A stretch of 12,599 nt of DNA from an uncultured Oscillospiraceae bacterium (GTDB lineage: Bacteria > Bacillota > Clostridia > Oscillospirales > Oscillospiraceae): NCBI GenBank assembly GCA_947630345.1, contig CANRHF010000043.1, positions 1 through 12,599 of the forward strand, written 5' to 3'. The notes beneath the pieces were generated by a model that was not told the origin of the DNA, ran no database searches, and saw nothing but the letters and a program-made list of their open reading frames with translations. A program made the position numbers and the translations under genes. This document shows, piece by piece, positions 7,828-12,599 of the stretch; within the stretch, counting starts at the first letter, position 1; each line of letters begins with the position of its first letter.

Positions 7828-7863
7828 TTGACAGTTGCGCAAAGGCGAAAAATATGGTATTCT
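7828..7863 (+). promoter_or_regulatory. Candidate promoter of the M3 peptidase gene, overlapping a second operator-like site
   Basis: A perfect -35 consensus TTGACA lies at 7828-7833, but the hexamers at standard spacing are poor: TATGGT at 7853-7858 has 19-bp spacing. Alternatively, an extended -10 element TGG-TATTCT (7855-7863) pairs with a weak -35 TTGCGC at 7835-7840 at 17 bp. Both versions overlap the 11-bp repeat TGACAGTTGCG (7829-7839) and the 8-bp palindrome TTGCGCAA (7835-7842). A regulator bound there would occlude the promoter. The exact -10 cannot be decided by eye. Confidence 0.5.
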
Positions 7864-7904
7864 AAATGCCAGAAACCGACGCAACGGAAGGGAGCGGAAT
7901 TTTG

Positions 7905-9560
7905 ATGAAAAAAGGAAACCTTCGATCTTTGGCGGCCCTGCTGCTGGCCCTGGCGCTGCTGCTCACCGGCTGCTCCGGCGGCGTGGATTTTGAGGGATAT
8001 GTTGAAAACGTCATGGAAATGGTGGGCCTGTCGGATGCGCCCACCTATGTAGAGGAGCCCTGGGAGCCCACCGCCTTCGACGACATGGAATACATCCACC
8101 CGGATCTGGACGCCTATCAGGCCGCCCTGGACGCCTGCCTTGCCGCCGCCCAGGGGACGCGGTTCGGGGAACTGGTGGATTCCATCTGGGCCTATAACGA
8201 TGCGTACAGCGCCTTCTACACCGCCTACGCCTTGAGCTACATCCACTACTGCGCCGACCTGACAAGCGAATACTGGGGCGACGAGTACGACTTCTGCGAG
8301 GCTAGCACCGCCACGGTGGACGCCGGGCTGGATGAGCTGTACCACACCCTGGCGGCGTGCTCCTTCCGGGAGCGGCTGGAGACCGACGAGTATTTTGGCG
8401 CGGACTTCTTCGACGACTACGAGGGAGACAGCTTCTGGGACGACACCTTCACCGCCATGATGGAGCAGGAGGCCGATCTGGAGGCCCGGTACTACGATCT
8501 TTCCACCAAGGCCCTGGATGTGGAATACTACTCCGAGACGTTCTTCAACGGCTACGGCCAGGAGATGGCCCAGCTGCTGGTAGAGCTGGTGGCCCTGCGG
8601 CAGAAGATCGCCGCCTATGCCGGGTACGACAACTATCTGGACTTTGCCTACGACTATACCTACGGGCGGGACTATACCCCCGAGGATGCCGACGTCCTCA
8701 TGGCGGATATTCAAAACAATCTGGTGGATCTGTACCGGATCGTGGACAACTCCGACGTCTGGACCCTGGGATATTCCAGCTGCTCCGAGGAGAAGACCCG
8801 CAAATATGTAGAGCAGACCGCGGGCGCCGTGGGCGGCGTGGTGCAGGAGGCCTTCGAGTCCATGAACGAGCTGGGCCTGTGCGACATCACCTACGACCAG
8901 AAGAAGTACGACTCCTCCTTTGAGATCTTCCTTTCCGATTACGCCGAGCCCTTCGTGTTCCTGAATCCCACAGGGATGCTGGGGGACCAGCTGACCTTTG
9001 CCCATGAGTTCGGCCACTTCTGCAACGACTACGCCAGCGACGGTAGCTCCGTGGGCATCGACGTGGCGGAGATCTTCTCCCAGGGCCTGGAATATTTGAG
9101 CCTCTGCGTGGGCGCGGGCAACGCAGATCTGGAGCAGTATAAGCTGGCGGACGGCCTGGCCACCACGGTGGAGCAGGCGGCCTACGCCGATTTCGAGCAT
9201 CGGATCTACCGGCTGTCCCCGGAGGAGCTGACCCTGGAAAACATTCGGGCGGTCTATGCCCAGGTGTTCGCGGACTATGGCATCGGCTCCTGGCGGGATC
9301 CCCGGGACTTTGTGTACATCACCCACTTCTTCACCAGCCCCCTGTACATCATCAGCTATGTGGTGAGCAACGACGCCGCCTTCCAGCTCTATCAGCAGGA
9401 GAAGGAAGCCTCCGGCGAGGGCCTGAAGCTATATGTGGACAGTCTGGACACCGAGCAGACCACCTTCCTGGCCTTTATCAACGAGGCGGGGCTGGAAAGT
9501 CCCTTCACATCCGGGCACATGGAGGCCGTCCGGGAGATCCTGAGCGGCATTTTCGCCTGA
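7905..9560 (+). CDS. Lipoprotein M3-family zinc metallopeptidase (oligoendopeptidase F-like)
   Basis: A 551-residue surface-anchored peptidase. The N-terminus has a basic start (MKKGNLRS), a leucine/alanine-rich helix, and lipobox LTGC with lipidated C23, so the mature protein sits on the outer face of the membrane. The catalytic motif HEFGH lies at residues 367-371 (H367, E368, H371). The third zinc ligand is probably E389 in VAEIFSQ, matching the AEIAS-type motif of M3/PepF enzymes. M3 enzymes cut oligopeptides; most are cytoplasmic, so the lipoprotein form suggests peptide degradation or processing outside the cell. The mature part is rich in Asp, Glu and Tyr. I chose the ATG at 7905 over the upstream in-frame ATG at 7866, because 7866 lies at the promoter and would bury the signal peptide; GGGAG lies about 10 nt upstream. 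It is transcribed divergently from marR. Confidence 0.9.
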   Translation: MKKGNLRSLAALLLALALLLTGCSGGVDFEGYVENVMEMVGLSDAPTYVEEPWEPTAFDDMEYIHPDLDAYQAALDACLAAAQGTRFGELVDSIWAYNDAYSAFYTAYALSYIHYCADLTSEYWGDEYDFCEASTATVDAGLDELYHTLAACSFRERLETDEYFGADFFDDYEGDSFWDDTFTAMMEQEADLEARYYDLSTKALDVEYYSETFFNGYGQEMAQLLVELVALRQKIAAYAGYDNYLDFAYDYTYGRDYTPEDADVLMADIQNNLVDLYRIVDNSDVWTLGYSSCSEEKTRKYVEQTAGAVGGVVQEAFESMNELGLCDITYDQKKYDSSFEIFLSDYAEPFVFLNPTGMLGDQLTFAHEFGHFCNDYASDGSSVGIDVAEIFSQGLEYLSLCVGAGNADLEQYKLADGLATTVEQAAYADFEHRIYRLSPEELTLENIRAVYAQVFADYGIGSWRDPRDFVYITHFFTSPLYIISYVVSNDAAFQLYQQEKEASGEGLKLYVDSLDTEQTTFLAFINEAGLESPFTSGHMEAVREILSGIFA

Positions 9561-9595
9561 CATTCCCGGGAGAATCTCGCCGAAAACAACAAAGC

Positions 9596-9638
9596 CCGGC
9601 CGGAAAACAGGTTTTTTCCTGTTTTCCGGCCGGTTTTT
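9596..9638 (+). terminator. Strong intrinsic terminator after the M3 peptidase
   Basis: A perfect 16-bp stem (left arm 9596-9611, CCGGCCGGAAAACAGG; right arm 9618-9633) with a T6 loop is followed by TTTTT at 9634-9638. It starts 35 bp after the peptidase stop. The opposite strand shows the same stem followed by GCTTTGTTGTTTTC, so it can also serve the convergent eutN-like gene that ends at 9666. Confidence 0.92.
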
Positions 9639-9665
9639 GCCTCCGGGCAGCGATTTTCCGGAGAT

Positions 9666-9887
9666 TTAGAGAATGGCGATGGCCGCCGCGTCGGCGGGCG
9701 CCCGCATGGTGACGCTTGCCGCCGCCGGGCCGGTGAGCAGCACCACCCGGTCCCCGGGTTTGGCCCCTACCAGATCCGCCGCCACGATCCGCTCCGTGTC
9801 CACCTCTATCAGCAGCAGCCCCGTGCCCTGCAGGGCCGGGTTCAGGCGGGCAGGCGTCAGCAACTCTTTGACCGTTCCGATTTTCAT
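9666..9887 (-). CDS. EutN/CcmL-family microcompartment vertex protein
   Basis: A 73-residue protein matching the EutN/CcmL family: start MKIGTVKEL, then a small hydrophobic strand with GLLLIEVD (about residues 23-30), the conserved core ADLVGAKPGDRVVLLTGPAA (about 37-56), and an alanine-rich end PADAAAIAIL. In known bacterial microcompartments this family forms pentamers that cap the vertices of the protein shell. The protein is slightly short (usual 80-100 residues); the extension after the last strand is missing. The ATG has AGGAGG 7 nt upstream. It follows the dehydrogenase-like gene by 16 bp on the same strand, so the two are probably one operon. No BMC hexamer shell gene or other microcompartment enzyme is present in the window, so a role in a full shell is uncertain. 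Confidence 0.8.
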   Translation of the reverse strand: MKIGTVKELLTPARLNPALQGTGLLLIEVDTERIVAADLVGAKPGDRVVLLTGPAAASVTMRAPADAAAIAIL

Positions 9888-9903
9888 GGAGCTTCCTCCT
9901 GTC

Positions 9904-10965
9904 TCAAATGTGGCCTGTCACCGCTTCCAGCACCCGGCGGATCATAAAGTCCTCCACCTGGATGGGGTTGCCGGCGCAAGCCGGGTCCAGCAAGATTTTC
10001 TGGACCAGCTTTTCCGAGTCCAGCCAGACCTGCCTGGGGTCGATGCCCAGCTGGGCCAGGGTGCCGGCCATGGCCAGCTCCCGCCGGAGCCGCACCAGAC
10101 CGTTTTGCAGGCTCCCGGCCCCGGGGCTCAGCCCCGCCAGCCGGGCCAGCTTGCCGTATTTCTCCCCGGCGGCATAGGCGTTGCAGCCGATCACCGTGGG
10201 CAGCAGGATCCCGCACAGGGCTCCGTAGGGCGCCCCGTATGTCTGCTCCAAGGTCCTGGCCATGGCGCCGCAGAGCCCAAGCCCCGCCTGGGAGTGGGCC
10301 AGGGCCGCCATGGCGGCGCAGACTCCCACGGCCTGGCGCATCCCCTGGAGCCCCGCGGCCGCCGCCGGCAGCTTGGCAAAGGTGGCGCTGAAGGCCTCTC
10401 CCGCCAGCAGATCGGTGAAGGGTCCGGCGTTCCGGGCCACATAGGCCTCCGCCCCATGGCACAGCACGGCAAAGCCCCCCTCCGCCACTTTTCGCGCGGT
10501 CTGGGGCAGCAGCATCCCGGGGTCCAGCACCGCCCAGCCGGGCCGAAGGCCCGATTCCCGGAGAAAATGCATGGCGGTCCCGTGGGTCAGCGCCGCCTGG
10601 TCCGTGACCTCCGCCCCCAGGTCCGCCGTGGTGGGGATCGCCGCCAGGGGGGCGGCGGAGCCGGAAAACCAGGTCATGGCCTTCCCGCACTGGATCGCCT
10701 GGCCGTCTCCCATCACCAGGATCAGGTCCGGACGGTACCGGCGGATGGCCGCCGCCCCCTCCGCCGCCAGGTTCAGCGTGGGCGCCCGCAGCCGAAACGC
10801 CTCGGTCTCCCGGGCCCCGCAGGCGGACAGGGCCTGCTGGGCCAGTCCGCCCTGGGTCTCCTCCTCCCGGCACGCCAAAAAGACCCGCTTGGCCCCCAGC
10901 TGTCCCAGCTCCGACGCGCCGCCGGCGCCGGTCACGATCCGGGTACCGCAAAAAAACACCGCCAC
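9904..10965 (-). CDS. Iron-containing alcohol dehydrogenase-fold protein lacking most metal ligands
   Basis: A 353-residue protein of the Fe-ADH superfamily, somewhat shorter than the usual 380-390. Recognisable blocks: VMGDGQAIQCGKAM (about 84-97, in place of GGGSxxDxAKA), AAIPTTADLGAEVT (108-121, in place of PTTAGTGSEVT), VLCHGAEAYV (167-176, in place of LTHAIEAYV) and APYGALCGILLP (245-256, in place of TPHGVANAILLP). Aligned to FucO-type enzymes, the four metal ligands D196/H200/H263/H277 correspond to A166, H170, G233 and Y247: only H170 remains, with spacings (4 and 14 residues) conserved. The glycine-rich NAD motif is also altered. The reading frame is intact, so this looks like a repurposed or catalytically dead family member rather than decay. 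The start is GTG, chosen because the fold's first strand follows at once; a weak GGTGA/AGAGG lies upstream. The partner gene is the EutN-like protein. Confidence 0.82.
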   Translation of the reverse strand: MAVFFCGTRIVTGAGGASELGQLGAKRVFLACREEETQGGLAQQALSACGARETEAFRLRAPTLNLAAEGAAAIRRYRPDLILVMGDGQAIQCGKAMTWFSGSAAPLAAIPTTADLGAEVTDQAALTHGTAMHFLRESGLRPGWAVLDPGMLLPQTARKVAEGGFAVLCHGAEAYVARNAGPFTDLLAGEAFSATFAKLPAAAAGLQGMRQAVGVCAAMAALAHSQAGLGLCGAMARTLEQTYGAPYGALCGILLPTVIGCNAYAAGEKYGKLARLAGLSPGAGSLQNGLVRLRRELAMAGTLAQLGIDPRQVWLDSEKLVQKILLDPACAGNPIQVEDFMIRRVLEAVTGHI

Positions 10966-11051
10966 CGTCTCACCGCCTCTTGCAGCTAGTATGACCGGGG
11001 GCGAAAAAAAGATGTATGGAAAATCTCACCGTCCAAAATTTGAAATACGTC

Positions 11052-11080
11052 TTGGAAACGGGAAACAAATGTGCTATAAT
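11052..11080 (+). promoter_or_regulatory. Promoter of ruvC-ruvA
   Basis: The -35 hexamer TTGGAA (11052-11057) is followed after exactly 17 bp by a perfect -10 box TATAAT (11075-11080), preceded by the TGC extension. The predicted start is near 11087, inside the left arm of the inverted repeat at 11075-11110. No SOS box of the GAAC-n4-GTTC type was seen between the hexamers. Confidence 0.8.
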
Positions 11081-11110
11081 AGGATAGCCGTGAACGGCTA
11101 TCCTATTATA
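11075..11110. repeat. Perfect 16-bp inverted repeat containing the ruvC -10 box
   Basis: Left arm TATAATAGGATAGCCG (11075-11090), loop TGAA, right arm 11095-11110, with no mismatch. It is followed by a T-rich run (TTTTGATTTTTAG). Because the arm begins with TATAAT, the same -10 box is mirrored on the minus strand at 11110-11105. A transcript starting near 11087 would contain little of the left arm, so only read-through RNA or supercoiled DNA could form the full structure. Confidence 0.85.
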
Positions 11111-11272
11111 TTTTGATTTTTAGTCCATTTTCTCCCGCCCTTTGGGCGGAACCGAAAAAGATGACACATTCTACCATTCCGCCGCGCGGAATGGTAGAAT
11201 GGCCGCAAGGCGGCTATTATACTTTCATTTTAGTCCTTTTTCTCCCGCCCTATCGGGCGTAACCGACAAAAT
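11095..11272 (+). repeat. Two diverged direct copies of a hairpin-bearing sequence in the ruvC leader
   Basis: Copy A (about 11095-11160) and copy B (about 11211-11272) share, in order, CGGCTA, a TTATA-rich stretch, TTTTAGTCC, TTTTCTCCCGCCC and AACCGA, at an offset of about 110-116 bp with a few indels. In each copy a small GC hairpin sits at the same place: CCGCCC-TTT-GGGCGG (11135-11149) in A and CGCCC-TATC-GGGCG (11246-11259) in B. Substitutions in the hairpins largely keep the pairing. The origin (tandem duplication or two insertions of a dispersed element) is unknown. Confidence 0.7.
11167..11201. repeat. Second perfect 16-bp inverted repeat in the ruvC leader
   Basis: Arm CATTCTACCATTCCGC (11167-11182), loop CGC, matching arm 11186-11201. 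A smaller hairpin GCCGC-AAG-GCGGC (11202-11214) follows directly. It takes the place in front of copy B that the inverted repeat at 11075 takes in front of copy A, although the arm sequences are unrelated. No T run follows, so it is not a typical terminator. Confidence 0.8.
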
Positions 11273-11291
11273 TCTGCAAAGGAGGCCCTCC

Positions 11292-11789
11292 ATGCGGATA
11301 CTGGGCATCGACCCGGGGTACGGGATCACCGGCTTTGCCCTGCTGGAGGCCCAGCGGGGCGGGTGCCAACTGCTTCACTGCGGCGCCATCACCACCCCGC
11401 CGGGGGCGGATTTTTCCGCCCGGCTGGAAATGATCTATGAGGACATGCGCCAGCTGTTGACCATGGCCAAGCCCCAGGTGGTGGCCATGGAGGAACTGTT
11501 TTTCGGTCAGAACGTCACCACCGGCATCGGCGTGGCCCAGAGCCGGGGGGTGATCCTGCTGGCCATCCGTCAGGCCGGGCTGCAGGTCTACTCCTACAAG
11601 CCCGCCCAGGTCAAGCAGGCGGTGGTGGGCTACGGCAACGCCACCAAGCACCAGGTCCAGGACATGACCCGGCGGATCCTCCGTCTGGAGAAGCTGCCCA
11701 AGCCCGACGACGCCGCCGACGCCATTGCCATCGCCTTATGTCACGCCCGATCCAGCACCTCCCTGCTGGCCAGGGCCCAGGAAAGTTAG
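11292..11789 (+). CDS. ruvC: Crossover junction endodeoxyribonuclease RuvC
   Basis: Resolves Holliday junctions by symmetric cuts during recombination and repair, acting with the RuvAB motor. The 165-residue protein has the RNase-H-fold active site complete: D7 in ILGIDPGYGITG, E67 in VAMEELFF, and D140/D143 in KPDDAADAIAIALCHA. The conserved FGQNVTTGIGVAQSRGV block follows the second acidic residue. Length is normal. The ATG at 11292 was chosen because it places MRILGIDPG at the N-terminus and has AAAGGAGG about 6 nt upstream; longer in-frame versions would translate the repeat region. ruvA follows after 8 bp. Confidence 0.97.
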   Translation: MRILGIDPGYGITGFALLEAQRGGCQLLHCGAITTPPGADFSARLEMIYEDMRQLLTMAKPQVVAMEELFFGQNVTTGIGVAQSRGVILLAIRQAGLQVYSYKPAQVKQAVVGYGNATKHQVQDMTRRILRLEKLPKPDDAADAIAIALCHARSSTSLLARAQES

Positions 11790-11797
11790 GAGGAACT

Positions 11798-12403
11798 ATG
11801 CTTTACTATGTCTCCGGGCCGGTGACGGTCCTGGAACCGGGCCTGGCCGTGGTGGACTGCGGCGGCGTGGGCTACGGCTGCCGGATCACCGCCTATACCG
11901 CCGCCCAGCTCAAGCTGAACCAGTCCGCCCGGCTGTATGTCAGCGAGTCCATCCGGGAGGACGCCTATGACCTATTCGGCTTCTCCACCCGGGAGGAGCA
12001 GCACTGCTATGAGCTGCTCACCGGCGTCAACGGGGTGGGGCCCCGGGTCGCCATGGCGATCCTCTCCGCCGGCGGGCCGCAGAATTTTACTCTGGCCGTA
12101 ATGACCGGCAACGAAAAGCTCCTCACCGCCGCCCCCGGCGTGGGGAAAAAGCTGGCCCAGCGGATCATTCTGGAGCTGAAGGACAAGCTGGGCGGCGGCG
12201 ACGCCGGACTGGACTTCTCCGGGCCCGCCCCGGCCGCCCCCGTCGCCGGGAACCATGCCGCCCTGGCGGCGGCGGCCCTCCAGGAGCTGGGCTACACGGC
12301 GGCGGAAGCCCAGTCCGCCCTCCGGGGGGTGGATCCTCAGGCCAGCACCGAGGATATGGTGCGCTATGCCCTCCGGGCGATGGTCACCGTCAGCGGCCGC
12401 TAA
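11798..12403 (+). CDS. ruvA: Holliday junction branch migration protein RuvA
   Basis: Binds four-way junctions as a tetramer and loads the RuvB motor. The 201-residue protein shows an N-terminal OB domain (1-65, MLYYVSGPVT to LFGFSTREE), two helix-hairpin-helix motifs (LTGVNGVGPRVAMAILS at 74-90 and APGVGKKLAQRIILELKDKL at 112-131), a flexible Gly/Pro/Ala linker (132-150), and the RuvB-contacting domain III (152-199). I chose the ATG at 11798, not the one at 11738, because RuvA proteins begin with this M-x-x-x-x-G strand and AGGAGG lies 4 nt upstream, overlapping the ruvC stop. The usual third gene, ruvB, does not follow within the 196 bases left. Confidence 0.96.
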   Translation: MLYYVSGPVTVLEPGLAVVDCGGVGYGCRITAYTAAQLKLNQSARLYVSESIREDAYDLFGFSTREEQHCYELLTGVNGVGPRVAMAILSAGGPQNFTLAVMTGNEKLLTAAPGVGKKLAQRIILELKDKLGGGDAGLDFSGPAPAAPVAGNHAALAAAALQELGYTAAEAQSALRGVDPQASTEDMVRYALRAMVTVSGR

Positions 12404-12599
12404 GCGCCGGCGGCGGGCAAGAAACATCCTGCCTACCTTCTTATTTTGGTGCGCACACCTCTGCGGGGCAGGTGGGCAAAATCCACCATTTTACCTTCTT
12501 GTTTTAATGCATCCCACGCTGTAGTTGCTCCCCCTAGCCCTGCCGGGGGCCTTACTTTCTTGTTTCGGCAAGAAAGTAAGCAAAGAAGCCGACCAAAGG
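12404..12599. repeat. Repeat-rich spacer after ruvA with three spaced T-rich motifs
   Basis: No gene is visible here. A motif TTACYTTCTTGTTTY occurs three times with spacing near 60 bp: TACCTTCTTATTTT at 12434-12447, TTACCTTCTTGTTTT at 12491-12505 and TTACTTTCTTGTTTC at 12552-12566. The second and third are each preceded by a short stem that could make them weak terminators: GGTGG/CCACC (12471-12487) before the second and CCCCC/GGGGG (12530-12549) before the third. The sequence between the motifs is not conserved. Confidence 0.6.
12551..12580. repeat. Perfect 12-bp inverted repeat at the right end
   Basis: CTTACTTTCTTG (12551-12562), loop TTTCGG, CAAGAAAGTAAG (12569-12580). The sequence continues with CAAAGAAGCCGACCAAAGG to the window edge. 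From memory, AAGAAAGTAAGCAAAGAAG-type sequences recur between genes in gut Clostridia, which would make this a dispersed repeat; I cannot check that here. Confidence 0.75.

Larger units (their letters stand above)
10966..11291. other. Gene-free divergent spacer between the dehydrogenase-like gene and ruvC
   Basis: These 326 bases hold no credible gene; in-frame extensions of ruvC into this region pass through the hairpins and lack family sequence. Contents from left to right: about 85 bp with no clear promoter for the minus-strand dehydrogenase gene; the ruvC promoter; a perfect inverted repeat around its -10 box; two copies of a T-rich/GC-hairpin sequence offset by about 110 bp; a second perfect inverted repeat; and the ruvC ribosome binding site. 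The ruvC leader would be about 200 nt long. Confidence 0.85.

Noticed and set aside
7716..9326. A 536-codon open frame on the minus strand, antisense to the M3 peptidase
   Set aside because: The plus strand carries a lipoprotein signal and a zinc motif in order, while the antisense frame has no domain, no ribosome binding site and runs into the marR promoter.
9904..10965. The dehydrogenase-like gene as a decayed pseudogene
   Set aside because: There is no frameshift or internal stop, conserved blocks remain in order, and a downstream gene with a strong ribosome binding site is linked to it. Loss of ligands looks selective rather than random decay.
11052..11110. An SOS (LexA) box controlling ruvC
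   Set aside because: No GAAC-n4-GTTC type sequence is present at the promoter; the palindrome there has a different sequence and a 4-base centre within 16-bp arms.
11142..11291. N-terminal extension of RuvC by 50 codons to an upstream ATG
   Set aside because: The extension translates the inverted repeat and hairpins, is not family-like, and ignores the strong GGAGG directly before the ATG at 11292.
10966..11291. CRISPR array or retron-like RNA in the ruvC spacer
   Set aside because: There are only two diverged copies rather than regular repeats with unique spacers, and no cas or reverse transcriptase gene nearby.

Overview
The window looks like a chromosomal segment of a GC-rich Firmicute of class Clostridia, probably a gut Oscillospiraceae-type bacterium (Flavonifractor/Oscillibacter/Lawsonibacter-like). 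This is inferred from Firmicute gene content (LytTR two-component system, heterodimeric ABC exporter, M3-peptidase lipoprotein, EutN-type shell protein), strong GGAGG ribosome binding sites, several TTG/GTG starts, and AT-rich promoters set in GC-rich coding DNA. No rRNA, tRNA, CRISPR array, transposase or phage gene was seen.

Layout. (1) Positions 1-3629, minus strand, read right to left: dapA, dapB, dapF, a LytTR response regulator and the membrane part of its sensor kinase, which runs off the left edge. Spacings are overlapping or very short, so this looks like one transcription unit from a promoter just upstream of dapA. It couples meso-diaminopimelate synthesis (lysine and peptidoglycan) to a two-component system. 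(2) Positions 3736-7728, minus strand: a MarR-type regulator followed by two half-transporter ABC genes, overlapping or nearly so. The two ATPase halves have complementary defects typical of heterodimeric multidrug exporters. (3) Positions 7729-7904: a divergent control region with a near-consensus marR promoter, an inverted repeat at its start point, and a second copy of the same 11-bp sequence in front of the plus-strand gene. (4) Positions 7905-9560, plus strand: a surface lipoprotein zinc peptidase of family M3, closed by a strong terminator. (5) Positions 9666-10965, minus strand: an iron-alcohol-dehydrogenase-fold protein that has lost three of its four metal ligands, followed by a small EutN/CcmL microcompartment vertex protein. 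(6) Positions 10966-11291: a gene-free spacer with the ruvC promoter, two perfect 16-bp inverted repeats and a duplicated hairpin-bearing sequence. (7) Positions 11292-12403, plus strand: ruvC-ruvA (Holliday junction processing), followed by a repeat-rich spacer with no coding sequence; ruvB is not in the window.

The most unusual parts are the metal-site-less dehydrogenase paired with a lone microcompartment vertex protein, the inverted repeat that contains the -10 box of the ruvC promoter, and the attachment of a LytTR two-component system to the dap operon. I did not find a clear new defence, mobile or RNA-guided system.
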